A stretch of 39,034 bases of DNA from Deltaproteobacteria bacterium (GTDB lineage: Bacteria; Desulfobacterota; Syntrophia; Syntrophales; UBA2210), in NCBI GenBank assembly GCA_016933965.1, contig JAFGTS010000027.1, positions 1 to 39,034 of the forward strand. Reading direction: 5' to 3'. This document shows, piece by piece, positions 14,757-23,137 of the stretch (position 1 is its first letter; each line of letters opens with the position of its first letter). The notes beneath the pieces are model-generated. The model saw only the letters and a list, made by a program, of their open reading frames with translations. It did no database searches and had not been told where the DNA came from. The translations under genes and the position numbers were made by a program.

Positions 14757-15028
14757 AGTGCCTAAGTGCCTAAGTGCCTGGTAGTATGGAAGTCCCCCTT
14801 TGAAAAAGGGGGATTGAGGGGGATTTTCAGAGAGCGACAAAGGGGCAGAGCGACAGAGTGGAAGAGTGCAAAATACAAGGGAACATGAATGCCCGTTTTT
14901 GCCCCCCTCTTTGATAAAGAGGGGTTGGGGAGATTTGCTTTTGTATAAATCCCTCCCGGCCTCCCTTTACGAAAGGGAGGTGAAAAACCTAATCCATAAT
15001 CCGTAATCCATAATCCCGATTCACGAAT
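14757..15028. repeat. Mosaic intergenic repeat block 4
   Basis: In order: GTGCCTAA/GTGCCTGG words (14757-14780), the C-box in reverse orientation (14787-14830, dyad CCCCCTTT..AAAGGGGG), GCGACAAAG-type words (14833-14866), a long unit (14879-14990) containing the CTCCCTTT..AAAGGGAGG dyad, and TAATCC-type words up to TCCCGATTCACGAAT (15014-15028). The last word supplies the stop codon of the patatin gene on the minus strand. Confidence 0.75.
14879..14990 (+). repeat. Direct repeat, left copy, flanking the patatin gene
   Basis: This 112-bp copy matches 15897-16009 in the same orientation. By my hand alignment there are four substitutions and one single-base gap. It begins GGGAACATGAATGCCCG and ends with AAAGGGAGGTGAAAAACCT. 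It ends 30 bases from the patatin stop codon. Confidence 0.9.
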
Positions 15029-15863
15029 ACCTAAGAAAGCGCTCGCCGTCCTCGCAGCCCAGGTCGAAGGCGTCCTGGAGACCTTGGGGATTCGTGTAAT
15101 CCCATTTATACACGGTGATCGGCCGGGAGGGCTGAACATATGTCCTTCCCGGAATGCGGGGGATCCTGTCTTCCCGGTACGACCGCGTCAGAAGGACCAG
15201 GGTGTTGCCGCTTCCTTTTCCAAGAATTCGCACCGGCACGTTATCGATCAGCCCGCCGTCGAGGACCGGGCCGCCATTTCTGTACATGACCGGCGTGAAG
15301 GGCGGCGTGCAGGATGATTGCAGCAGGAGGTCGGCGAGGTCGTCGGGTGTCGCGCATTCCCTGACGGAAACGACCTCAGAGCGGAACCCCGCACGGGAAG
15401 CGAAGGTCGGATGAACCGGCGCAAAGAGCTTTTTTTCGACGGCATAACAGAGCATGCCGATGAGCATGGCCATCCGTACCCCTGACCAGCGGGGCGGTCT
15501 GGTCATCAGGACCAGGATATCGGGACCGTTCCGGATACGTTCCAGGGCGGCTTCGTCGATGGCGGACAGGACGCTCTCGCGGTACATGGCAAGGTGGGGA
15601 AAGAGGGGGCGTTCGTTGAAAAGATTCAGGGGGTAGAAATTGCGCCGGTTTTCAGCCGTTGCCTTCTTGAAACGTTCAAAGGAAGCACTCATCCTGCCCG
15701 AGCGAAGCATGCAGGCCATGGCGGCCCCGGCGCTTACGCCGGCTATCCGTGCCGTGGAAAGCCCCAGATGGGGGTCCACCCGGGACCAGAACCCTACCTG
15801 CCACAGGCACCGGCTCCCGCCACCGGCGAAGACCATGGAGTCGAATCGAGCGTTCCTTTCCAT
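15021..15863 (-). CDS. Patatin-like phospholipase
   Basis: This 280-residue patatin-fold acyl hydrolase carries the oxyanion-hole glycines in AGGGSR (13-18), the nucleophile in GVSAG (Ser44) and the DGG motif (Asp202), so the Ser-Asp dyad is intact. No signal peptide is visible, so it would act in the cytosol or at the inner membrane on acyl esters. The start at 15863 begins the conserved domain; longer in-frame codons upstream translate repeat sequence. The ribosome site is weak. The stop codon lies in a shared repeat word. The gene sits alone between two direct repeats, pointing away from gspF, and may be a mobile or recombined cassette. Confidence 0.85.
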   Translation of the reverse strand: MERNARFDSMVFAGGGSRCLWQVGFWSRVDPHLGLSTARIAGVSAGAAMACMLRSGRMSASFERFKKATAENRRNFYPLNLFNERPLFPHLAMYRESVLSAIDEAALERIRNGPDILVLMTRPPRWSGVRMAMLIGMLCYAVEKKLFAPVHPTFASRAGFRSEVVSVRECATPDDLADLLLQSSCTPPFTPVMYRNGGPVLDGGLIDNVPVRILGKGSGNTLVLLTRSYREDRIPRIPGRTYVQPSRPITVYKWDYTNPQGLQDAFDLGCEDGERFLRYS

Positions 15864-15877
15864 ATCTTTAACTCGTA

Positions 15878-16026
15878 TCTTGGGATTATGGATTACGGGA
15901 ACATGAATGCCCGTTTTTGCCCCCCTCTTTGACAAAGAAGGGTTGGGGGAGATTTGCTTTTGTATAAATCCCTCCCGATCTCCCTTTACGAAAGGGAGGT
16001 GAAAAACCTGATCCGTAATCCTTCTA
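15878..16026. repeat. Mosaic intergenic repeat block 5
   Basis: GGATTATGGATTACGGGA (15882-15899) runs into the 113-bp direct repeat (15897-16009) and ends in ATCCGTAATCC (16011-16021). With the gspF promoter region, it accounts for the gap 15864-16225. The remainder, 16027-16154, shows nothing I can identify. Confidence 0.75.
15897..16009 (+). repeat. Direct repeat, right copy, flanking the patatin gene
   Basis: Near-identical to 14879-14990 and in the same orientation. It starts 33 bases upstream of the patatin start codon. The two copies enclose 906 bp that hold essentially only the patatin gene. Confidence 0.9.
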
Positions 16027-16154
16027 ATCCTGCCATTCCATCTTTCCTCGGCCATGGGCGACAGTAACTGAAAAACGAGAAAGGTTCAAGAAAAACATTT
16101 TGTTGCGACGGCATAGGCCTGTCGTCGAAGACCACCCGCCCCCCTTCCTTCCTG

Positions 16155-16183
16155 TTGAAATAGGGGGTTTTCTATGCTACAAA
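16155..16183 (+). promoter_or_regulatory. Sigma70-type promoter of the gspFGH segment
   Basis: TTGAAA (16155-16160), a 17-base spacer and TACAAA (16178-16183), 42 bases before the gspF start. The -10 sequence is the same as that proposed for the lipoprotein gene at 13766. It lies in unique sequence between the repeat block and the gene. Confidence 0.45.
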
Positions 16184-16225
16184 CCAGCGCTACACGTTTC
16201 TTTTAGCTGAGAAAGCATCCACGAC

Positions 16226-17455
16226 ATGCCTGTTTATGAATATAATGCCCTGAATACAAAGGGTAAAAATCTCAAAGGGATCATCGATGCGGATAGCATC
16301 GCCCTTGCCCGGCAGAAACTGAGGGAGCGGGCACTCTATCCCGTTGAACTGCGTGAAACTTCGGCGAAGGTGCGGCCCGGCGGGGCCCTTTCCCGGTCGG
16401 CGGGGAACCTGTTCCGGCGGGTGGGGCTGCGGGAAGTGTCCGTTATGACGCGTCAGCTGGCAACGCTCCTCGATGCGGGGCTCCCTCTCGTTCCCTCGCT
16501 GACGGTGCTCATATCGCAGACCGTCAACCCCCAGTTGAAAAAAACGTTGGCCCAGGTAAAGGAAGAGGTCAACGAGGGAAACAGCCTGGCCCAGAGCATT
16601 TCCCACTATCCCGGTGTTTTTTCCCCCTTTTTCGTTAATATGGTACGTGCCGGCGAGGCGTCGGGGGCGTTGAATGTCGTCCTGAAGCGCCTTGCCGATT
16701 TCAACGAAAGCCGGCAGGCATTGCAGGGAAGGATACGCGCGGCCCTGACCTACCCGATCTTCATGTTCATCATTGGAAGCCTCGTCGTATTTTTCCTGAC
16801 CACCTTCATCGTGCCTCAGATCACGGAGATATTCCGTGACATGAACCAGACCCTTCCGGGAATCACCGTCTTCCTGATAACGGTCAGTGGGATTCTCCGC
16901 TCTTTCTGGCTGCTTATCCTGCTCTTCATGTGCGCGGCGATCTTCTCACTTCATCACCTCTTTACAAAAACGTCGCGGGGGCGATATCTCTGGGACAGGA
17001 TCAAGCTGAGAACGCCCTTTGTGGGTGGTCTCATACACAGAATGGCCATAGCACGCTTCGGCAGGACCCTGGGAACGCTTCTCCAGAGCGGGGTGCCCCT
17101 GCTGAACGCCCTTGCCATCGTAAAGAACGTGGTGAGCAATGAGCTTATCGCCGATGTGATACAGGACGCGGGAAAAGATGTCGAGGAAGGCCAGGGGCTG
17201 GCGGCGACCCTGTCGAAAAGCTCCCTTATCCCCCCCCTGGCGGTCCAGATGATCGCCGTCGGGGAGCAGACCGGAAACCTGGAGGAGATGCTTTTCAGGC
17301 TTTCCGACAGTTATGAACGGGAGGTCGAATCGAACATCATGGTCATCACATCGCTGCTTGAGCCCGTCATGATCCTGGTGATGGGCCTTATGGTCGCTTT
17401 TATCGTCGTATCCATACTGCTGCCGATTTTTGAGATGAACCAACTGGTTCGATAG
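16226..17455 (+). CDS. gspF: Type II secretion inner-membrane platform protein GspF
   Basis: This 409-residue polytopic protein forms the inner-membrane platform that couples the GspE motor to pseudopilus assembly. It begins MPVYEYNALNTKGK, typical of GspF, followed by two T2SSF domains (about 70-195 and 270-395) with matching motifs (RQLATLLDAGLPLVPSL and RTLGTLLQSGVPLLNAL). Three membrane segments are visible: about 175-195, 225-245 and 375-400. Normal length. The usual upstream partner gspE is missing; repeat block 5 and the patatin cassette lie there instead. gspG follows after nine bases. Confidence 0.96.
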   Translation: MPVYEYNALNTKGKNLKGIIDADSIALARQKLRERALYPVELRETSAKVRPGGALSRSAGNLFRRVGLREVSVMTRQLATLLDAGLPLVPSLTVLISQTVNPQLKKTLAQVKEEVNEGNSLAQSISHYPGVFSPFFVNMVRAGEASGALNVVLKRLADFNESRQALQGRIRAALTYPIFMFIIGSLVVFFLTTFIVPQITEIFRDMNQTLPGITVFLITVSGILRSFWLLILLFMCAAIFSLHHLFTKTSRGRYLWDRIKLRTPFVGGLIHRMAIARFGRTLGTLLQSGVPLLNALAIVKNVVSNELIADVIQDAGKDVEEGQGLAATLSKSSLIPPLAVQMIAVGEQTGNLEEMLFRLSDSYEREVESNIMVITSLLEPVMILVMGLMVAFIVVSILLPIFEMNQLVR

Positions 17456-17464
17456 GAGAATATC

Positions 17465-17905
17465 ATGAGAAAGAAACTTGACGACAGGGGATTTACCCTG
17501 ATCGAACTGATGGTGGTGATCGTCATCCTGGGGATACTGGCGGGACTGATCGTGCCCCGTATCATGGGGCGTCCTGAGGAAGCCCGGCAGGCGAAAGCCC
17601 GGATTCAGATAGAGAGCATTGAAACGGCACTCAAGCTCTACAAGCTGGACAACGGGAATTATCCCACAACGGAACAGGGATTGCGGGCCCTGGTGGAGGC
17701 GCCGGAAGTGGGAGCTCTCGCGCGGAACTGGCGTGAGGGAGGCTATCTGGAGAAGGGGAACGTTCCGAAAGACCCCTGGGGCAATGAGTATGTGTACCTC
17801 TCTCCGGGAAGCCACGGTGATTATGACATCATGTCTTACGGTGCCGACGGGGAGCTTGGTGGTGAGGACAAGAACCGCGATATTACAAGCTGGGAGATTG
17901 AATAA
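17465..17905 (+). CDS. gspG: Type II secretion major pseudopilin GspG
   Basis: This 146-residue protein has a prepilin leader cleaved after Gly9 (DDRG/FTLIE) with the conserved Glu5 of the mature protein, then a hydrophobic helix. The C-terminal domain is typical: [45 protein letters not shown], including the calcium-binding-type acidic loop of GspG proteins. It would polymerise into the periplasmic pseudopilus after processing by GspO, which is not in the window. AGGAG precedes the ATG. The end overlaps the gspH start region. Confidence 0.97.
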   Translation: MRKKLDDRGFTLIELMVVIVILGILAGLIVPRIMGRPEEARQAKARIQIESIETALKLYKLDNGNYPTTEQGLRALVEAPEVGALARNWREGGYLEKGNVPKDPWGNEYVYLSPGSHGDYDIMSYGADGELGGEDKNRDITSWEIE

Positions 17906-18401
17906 CCGGGGGTTTACCCTCGTTGAACTGACGGTGGTCATCTTTCTCATCGGGCTCATGTTCATCGTGGCCATCCCCCGTATCGGAGACACCCTGCTCA
18001 GTGATGATCTGAAAACGACCGTTAATCATCTGAACCGGACCGCCCGGGAGCTGCGGAACGAAGCCGTCAGGAGCCAGGTCAACCAACTGCTGAACCTGGA
18101 CCTTCATGAAGGCCTCATATATGTGACCAGCGAAGACATGACCCCCGAGGCCCGGTATGAAATGAGAAAACGGGCCTATCTCCTTCCCCAGGGCGTTACC
18201 ATTACCGATGTCTCGAGACCCGGCAAGGAGCGTGTCATCAACGGTGAGACGGCCGTGATCTTCTTCAAGGGCGGATTCGTCCAGCCCACGGTTATTCATA
18301 TCGCCCGCGGCGACGAGCGCTTCACCCTCGTCTTCAGCCCGTTCCTCAAGGATATCAAGGTGTATGACAAGTTGATCGAACTTGATGAGGCATATGAGTG
18401 A
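17862..18401 (+). CDS. gspH: Type II secretion minor pseudopilin GspH
   Basis: About 179 residues with a class III signal: [13 protein letters not shown], with Glu5, then a hydrophobic helix and a GspH-type C-terminal domain ([35 protein letters not shown]). Two starts are possible. The GTG at 17862 has GGGGAG seven bases upstream and a 16-residue leader. The TTG at 17898 gives a five-residue leader and overlaps the gspG stop, but has no properly spaced ribosome site. I use the GTG with moderate certainty. The gene ends the first T2SS segment; repeat block 6 and two opposite-strand genes follow. Confidence 0.85.
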   Translation: MRTRTAILQAGRLNNRGFTLVELTVVIFLIGLMFIVAIPRIGDTLLSDDLKTTVNHLNRTARELRNEAVRSQVNQLLNLDLHEGLIYVTSEDMTPEARYEMRKRAYLLPQGVTITDVSRPGKERVINGETAVIFFKGGFVQPTVIHIARGDERFTLVFSPFLKDIKVYDKLIELDEAYE

Positions 18402-18408
18402 AAAAAAA

Positions 18409-18644
18409 GTGCCTGAGTGCCTGAGTATCTGAGTGCGTGAATGCGTGACGAAAACCACCTCCCCCTTTGGAAAAGGGGGATCGAGGGGGATTTTCAGAGA
18501 GCGACAAAGGGGCAAAGGGGCAAAGAATATTAATCCGTAATCCTGCAAAAACGCCGATAAATCGGCGCACTACAAAAAAAGTCCAAACGAAGTACCCGTC
18601 GAATAATCCGTAACCCGTAATCCTTAATCCTTCCGTAATCCCCG
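18409..18644. repeat. Mosaic intergenic repeat block 6
   Basis: In order: five GTGCCTGA-like words (18409-18448), the C-box in reverse (18455-18500), GCGACAAAG/GGCAAAG words (18499-18526), TAATCCGTAATCC (18531-18543), the palindrome GCCGAT-AA-ATCGGC (18553-18566) and more TAATCC words (18605-18640). It separates gspH from the minus-strand CPBP gene. Confidence 0.75.
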
Positions 18645-18653
18645 GCCCCCCCC

Positions 18654-19301
18654 TCACGAAAACAGAAAGGACATCCCGAAGATAGCCAGGTTCCCCAGGA
18701 CATGGATGGTAATGGGGACCGTCAGGTCCTTTTCGATCTCGTAGGCGGCGGCGAAGAGGACCCCGCCGATGACCTGCGTAAGGGGAAACGACGAGCCGTG
18801 GGCGTGGGCGGCGGCGAAGAGACTGGTGCTGATGATGAGGGCCGCCGCCGTCCCCCATCTTCGACAGAACCCGTAGATAATCCCCCGAAAGAAGAGTTCC
18901 TCAACCAGGGGGCCGAGAAAACCTCCCACCGCGATGAAGAGAAAGAGTGTTCCCGTCTTCCGGGGAAGAGTGGTTCTGATGAGGTCCGTGAGAGATGCTC
19001 CCTGAAGATGAAGGACACCGGCAAGAGCGGCGGCGGCGAGGCCGAATCCGACGGACCAGATGATACCGCGACCGATGCCCCGGAAAAAGGTGTTCCCGGA
19101 CAGATTGAGCACCCCGAGACCCGATCCTCCGAAGATCAGAGTGGAAAGGATCAGGGCGGTTTCGATGGCGCGGGCCAGGCCGAGAACACACAGAGGATGC
19201 CGCCAGTCACCGCATGGTGCGCTCCGCACCACCGCTTCAACGGCCATGACCGCCATTACCGACAGTATCAGTGTTTTTCCATCGATTCCTTTTGTGTCCA
19301 T
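18654..19301 (-). CDS. CPBP-family glutamic-type intramembrane protease
   Basis: This 215-residue multi-pass membrane protein carries all CPBP/Abi motifs: EELFFR (Glu134, Glu135, Arg139), FAAAH (Phe162, His166) and HVLGN (His200, Asn204). About six hydrophobic segments are visible. Family members include CAAX-type proteases and the myxosortases, which process C-terminal sorting signals with an invariant Cys. Here the gene lies antisense inside a T2SS locus and overlaps the 3' end of the HEAT membrane protein gene by 34 bases, so these two are coupled. The start at 19301 is preferred to a GTG at 19334; neither has a good ribosome site. Its substrate is unknown. A Cys-motif protein is encoded at 34999-38937. 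Confidence 0.88.
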   Translation of the reverse strand: MDTKGIDGKTLILSVMAVMAVEAVVRSAPCGDWRHPLCVLGLARAIETALILSTLIFGGSGLGVLNLSGNTFFRGIGRGIIWSVGFGLAAAALAGVLHLQGASLTDLIRTTLPRKTGTLFLFIAVGGFLGPLVEELFFRGIIYGFCRRWGTAAALIISTSLFAAAHAHGSSFPLTQVIGGVLFAAAYEIEKDLTVPITIHVLGNLAIFGMSFLFS

Positions 19302-20755
19302 CCCAGGTCCCGCAATGCTCTGTATCCATACCACTGGCAGTACCAGTGATCGGAGGACTTGATCGTATGGATTATCGTTTCCACCGCGCCTTTTCCGTCC
19401 CGAACGCCCAGCCCTTCCAGGGCCTTGCAGACCACGTTGGGATGAGGGTCGTTGAGAAGCCTGAGCAGGTCGGCATATGTCTCCCTTCGGTGGCTGAGCC
19501 CGAGGGCCACGGCGAGCCAGTACCGTTCGGGGACAGAGGGGCTTGTCAGCGATCTTTCATAGGAAGGGAAGGTCCCTATGTCGAGGCGTCGCGACTGTAT
19601 CCGTTTCAAGGCGGCGATGCGTTCGTGGATGTCGTTCGATGTCAGGGCCTGCGCCAGGGTGGCGCTTGAAAGGGTGGTCCGTACTCCGCCGTACACCGGA
19701 AAAAAAACGACGACACCCAGGATGAAGCAAAGGGCGGCTGCGACTATGGATGCTTTTGCATCGCTCAGAAAAAAGGACAGGGGGAACCGGACCAGGACAA
19801 AGACGAATCCGTAGATAAGGATGGGAAGGCCGACGAGCAGAGAGAAAAAGGTGAAGCGGCGAAAGAGCCGGTACCGGTCGTTGAGGGATGAAAACTCCTT
19901 CAGAACAATGCCCGGGCCCTTGAGAAATTCATCGGTGCCTGTTTCAAGAAGCAGCCGCCCACGGTGTTCAAATAGAAGTTTCCCCGTTTTTTCGGTGATG
20001 ACAAGGTCGGCGCCTTCCTCGCCGCCGATATCGAGATAGTCATGGCGGCGCAGGGCCCCGTCTATGGAATCCTTCAAGGTGCCGTCGGGAACGTTTTCCA
20101 GCGAAACCGTCTTCAGGGTTTTCTTTTGAAGCGGTTTGATAACCTCCGCAGGGTACAGCGTGTAGTCGTAATAGAGATCGTTGATCGCGATTCCCGCCGG
20201 ATTCGACAGGAGCATTCCGTCCCGGATATTCAGAAAGAGGGAGCGGTCCAGGAGCGTGAGCCAGATCATCGCCAGCAATATCAGGGGAATAAGAGGTATC
20301 AGTTCCTGTTTCAGCGATGGCTGTTGTGAAGCCAGGCGAAGGGTGGCGAAAAAGACCGCCGGCGGAACGATAACGAAATAGGACGTGGCGATGATGGAAT
20401 ATCCATCGAGGTAGACGGCCACCGAGGCGGCCAGCCAGAGGGCGCCCGTGATACAGTCGCATATCCGGCGATTACGCAGGCAGTGCGAGCGGATGCGTCC
20501 CGCGGCGTATCCCAGCAGGGTCAGTCCCGTACCGAGGGTGAGCGTGAAAAAGAACCCGCCCCAGAAGGCGGGCCCGATGGCATTCAGGTGAGCCGCGATC
20601 CGTTCCGTGGGGATTATGAAATAGCCGAGGTCCCGGAGGATGGTAAGCTTTTCCTGAAGCTTCACGTTCGAAAGATACAACTGAAAAGTGGCGATAACCT
20701 GGCTCAGACCGAGACCGAGGAGAAATATTTTCACCGTTGCAAGGTATTTGTTCAT
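19268..20755 (-). CDS. Multi-pass membrane protein with C-terminal HEAT-like repeats
   Basis: This 495-residue protein has about seven predicted membrane segments (for example KIFLLGLGLSQVIATF, LIPLIPLILLAMIWLTLL, FFSLLVGLPILIYGFVFVLV and AALCFILGVVVFFPVYG). A soluble domain lies between segments five and six, and a C-terminal HEAT/Armadillo-like region spans about 385-490 (YADLLRLLNDPHPNVVCKALEGLGV, then a second helix pair). I do not recognise a named family. HEAT repeats usually bind proteins, so it could be a scaffold or partner of the overlapping CPBP protease. The start at 20755 begins the first membrane segment; upstream in-frame codons look non-coding. It diverges from the PpiC-type gene. 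Confidence 0.75.
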   Translation of the reverse strand: MNKYLATVKIFLLGLGLSQVIATFQLYLSNVKLQEKLTILRDLGYFIIPTERIAAHLNAIGPAFWGGFFFTLTLGTGLTLLGYAAGRIRSHCLRNRRICDCITGALWLAASVAVYLDGYSIIATSYFVIVPPAVFFATLRLASQQPSLKQELIPLIPLILLAMIWLTLLDRSLFLNIRDGMLLSNPAGIAINDLYYDYTLYPAEVIKPLQKKTLKTVSLENVPDGTLKDSIDGALRRHDYLDIGGEEGADLVITEKTGKLLFEHRGRLLLETGTDEFLKGPGIVLKEFSSLNDRYRLFRRFTFFSLLVGLPILIYGFVFVLVRFPLSFFLSDAKASIVAAALCFILGVVVFFPVYGGVRTTLSSATLAQALTSNDIHERIAALKRIQSRRLDIGTFPSYERSLTSPSVPERYWLAVALGLSHRRETYADLLRLLNDPHPNVVCKALEGLGVRDGKGAVETIIHTIKSSDHWYCQWYGYRALRDLGWTQKESMEKH

Positions 20756-21007
20756 GGCACAGTCGTCGATCCTGTCCGGAAGCCGGGGAATACAAATTCG
20801 ACCATTGGGCCTGTTGTCCAAACCCGGGCAACGGCCCGTCAGCATACGACCCTCATTGGCACCTGAAACGGATCGTCTGAAAACAACGATTTTTCGAGGT
20901 ATTACCACGGGTAAGCGAAAAAGCAATAGAGAAATAACGGTACGCGAGGTGATTTTGTGGAAAAAGTCAAAAATCAGCGAGGGAATGCAAGTAGTTATTA
21001 AAATTCT

Positions 21008-21036
21008 TTGAAAATTGCCCCGGAAAGATGTATGAA
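21008..21036 (+). promoter_or_regulatory. Sigma70-type promoter of the ppiC-gspIJK segment
   Basis: TTGAAA (21008-21013), a 17-base spacer and TATGAA (21031-21036), 35 bases before the PpiC-type start. This means the second T2SS segment has its own promoter rather than reading through the antisense gene pair. The rest of 20756-21007 shows nothing I can identify. Confidence 0.45.
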
Positions 21037-21070
21037 TCACGTTTACGAGAAACCGAGGGAGGTTGAATGA

Positions 21071-22024
21071 ATGTCAGGAAAAAGAATTTTGGGTATCGTT
21101 CTCTGTTTTCCGGTTGTTTTCATGCTCTGTGCGCTCCTGCCGGCACCGGCGTCGGCGGCCGATAAGGCGGAGCCGAATGCGCTCGTAAAGATCGGTGATT
21201 CGGTCATAACCGAAGCGGATCTCGAGCAGCGTATCGCTTCGTTCCCGGACAGGGTGAAACAGCGCTATCAGGGAGAGAACGGAAGAAGACAGTTGCTGGA
21301 AAAGCTGGTGGAGTTGAAGATATTCTCCCTTGAAGCGCGGGCGGAAAAACTGGACCAGGATAAGGATGTCAAGGTACGTATGGAAGATGCCGCGGACAGT
21401 GTCCTTGCCCAGGAATACGTTCAGAAAAAAGGGTTGGTTGATCCGCAGATCACCGAAAAAGAGATAGAGGAATATTATGAGAAGAACAAGGCCGAGTTCT
21501 TGCGGCCCGCCCTGGTGAAGGCACGCCAGATATTGATCAAAGCGGGTCCCAAGGTCTCCGCTGAAGAGATATCGGCCGGCGAGAAGAAAGCACGGAAGAT
21601 CGTGGAAGAACTGAAAGCGGGAGGGGATTTCACAGCGCTGGCGAAGCAATATTCCGATGACGAGCGGTCGAGGTCACGGGGGGGCGCCATGGGATATGTG
21701 ACGAAGAACAATATTCCCTCCGAGCTCTGGAACGTGGCCTGGTCCCTGAAGGAAGGAACGGTCAGTGACCCTGTAAAAACGGAAGATGGGTTCCATATCA
21801 TAGCGGTTGAAGAAAAACAGCCTGAGCGCGAACTTTCCCTTCAGGAGGCGGAAAAGAAGATACGGTCCACCCTTGAAACACTGAAAAAGCATTCCATGAT
21901 GGAGCAGGAAAAGGGTCACCTCATGAAAAAATATGCCGTCGAATTCCTCGCGCCCGCATCGATGGGAGCGTCAAAATCAGGCGGAAAAGAATTGAAAAAG
22001 AAGTTCAAGATCAAGACGGACTGA
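21071..22024 (+). CDS. PpiC/SurA-type periplasmic peptidyl-prolyl isomerase
   Basis: This 317-residue protein has a signal peptide ending near ASAADK. An N-terminal SurA-like helical region follows (VITEADLEQRIASFPDRVKQRY..), and then a parvulin domain at about 145-250: VKARQILIKAG, GGDFTALAKQYSDDERSRSRGGAMGYV and VSDPVKTEDGFHIIAVEEK. The tail is basic and helical. It would help exported proteins fold in the periplasm, and its place at the head of gspIJK suggests a role for T2SS parts or substrates. gspI follows after 37 bases. Confidence 0.9.
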   Translation: MSGKRILGIVLCFPVVFMLCALLPAPASAADKAEPNALVKIGDSVITEADLEQRIASFPDRVKQRYQGENGRRQLLEKLVELKIFSLEARAEKLDQDKDVKVRMEDAADSVLAQEYVQKKGLVDPQITEKEIEEYYEKNKAEFLRPALVKARQILIKAGPKVSAEEISAGEKKARKIVEELKAGGDFTALAKQYSDDERSRSRGGAMGYVTKNNIPSELWNVAWSLKEGTVSDPVKTEDGFHIIAVEEKQPERELSLQEAEKKIRSTLETLKKHSMMEQEKGHLMKKYAVEFLAPASMGASKSGGKELKKKFKIKTD

Positions 22025-22061
22025 GGTTCGAAGGGGCCTTTGGAGTGTTTCAGAGGGGAAA

Positions 22062-22451
22062 ATGAAAATCCTTCATCGATTCCCTTTCAATTTCCGGCGG
22101 GGGTTTACCCTGCTTGAAGTAATGCTGGCGATGGCCGTCCTGGCCATCGCCCTCGTCGCTGTTTTTCAGTCCCAGTCGCAGAGCATCTCCATGGCGGGCA
22201 TATCGAGATTTTACACGACAGCGCCCCTTCTCGCCCAGAGCAAGATGGCCGAAACGGAGGCAATGCCGGTTGCCGATATCGTCAGCGAAGACGGTGATTT
22301 TGGAGAAGACTTTCCCCAGTATGCCTGGCAGGTCACCGTTGCCGAGACGGGATTTGAGTTTCTAAAGCGGATAGAGGTGACGGTGACGGGCGCCATGATG
22401 AATTCAAACAATACTTATCAGTTGACCATGTACCGGTTCACGGGCCAGTGA
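22062..22451 (+). CDS. gspI: Type II secretion minor pseudopilin GspI
   Basis: This 129-residue pseudopilin has a 14-residue leader ending FRRG, cleaved before FTLLEVMLAM with Glu5. A short C-terminal domain follows (YAWQVTVAETGFEFLKRIEVTV), as in GspI. GspI nucleates the GspI-J-K tip of the pseudopilus. GAGGGG lies just upstream of the ATG. It is followed by gspJ with overlap or a short gap, depending on the gspJ start. Confidence 0.93.
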   Translation: MKILHRFPFNFRRGFTLLEVMLAMAVLAIALVAVFQSQSQSISMAGISRFYTTAPLLAQSKMAETEAMPVADIVSEDGDFGEDFPQYAWQVTVAETGFEFLKRIEVTVTGAMMNSNNTYQLTMYRFTGQ

Positions 22452-22483
22452 GACCTTTGCTGCCGTCGGAGAGCGTGATCGAT

Positions 22484-23137
22484 ATGAGAGCGGAGGGACA
22501 GAGCGGTTTTACCCTGATGGAGATCATGATCGCCATCCTCATTCTCGGGACGGTGCTCACCACCGTCTATGCCGCCTATACGGGGACGCTCCGGATCGTT
22601 AAGGAAACGCAACATGCCGACGAGACCTATGACATGGCGCGGATGACCCTGAAACTCATGACGGAGGACCTCGCCTCCGTCCAATCCTGCCGGGGTGTTT
22701 TCATCTTCCACTCCCTGTCGAGCGATATAGCCGATGCCGATTTCACGGAACTTGCCTTTCTCTCATCGTCACATCTTGATTTCGACAACGGCACGCAGTC
22801 GGGCAATGCCATGATCCATTACTATGTCAAAGAAATTGAGCCCGGTTCCCATGCGCTTTTTCGAAAGGATACCCTCTTCCGGTGGGAAGAGGAGAAGACC
22901 TTCGAACGTGAAGGAGGGTACATGGTGTGCGACAGGCTCGAGTCCCTGGCGTTCCTGTTCTATGGCAGCGATGGTGAGGAATATGAAACATGGGATTCCG
23001 ACGAGAACCGGGAACAGGAGAAAAACAAGGCGCCGGCGGTCGTGCGGATAGATCTGGCCTTCACGGGGCCGGGAGAGGAAGTCGAACCGTACCGGTTCAG
23101 GACGGGTGTATATATCCCCATGATGGGGGGAAAATGA
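22484..23137 (+). CDS. gspJ: Type II secretion minor pseudopilin GspJ
   Basis: This 217-residue pseudopilin has the class III leader MRAEGQSG cut before FTLMEIMIAI, with Glu5. The C-terminal domain matches the GspJ type (DMARMTLKLMTEDLASV, FLSSSHLDFDNGTQSG, VCDRLESLAFLFYG). The ATG at 22484 with GGAG upstream is chosen. A GTG at 22448, overlapping the gspI stop, would give a longer 20-residue leader. GspJ is part of the tip complex with GspI and GspK. The stop overlaps the gspK start (ATGA). Confidence 0.92.
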   Translation: MRAEGQSGFTLMEIMIAILILGTVLTTVYAAYTGTLRIVKETQHADETYDMARMTLKLMTEDLASVQSCRGVFIFHSLSSDIADADFTELAFLSSSHLDFDNGTQSGNAMIHYYVKEIEPGSHALFRKDTLFRWEEEKTFEREGGYMVCDRLESLAFLFYGSDGEEYETWDSDENREQEKNKAPAVVRIDLAFTGPGEEVEPYRFRTGVYIPMMGGK

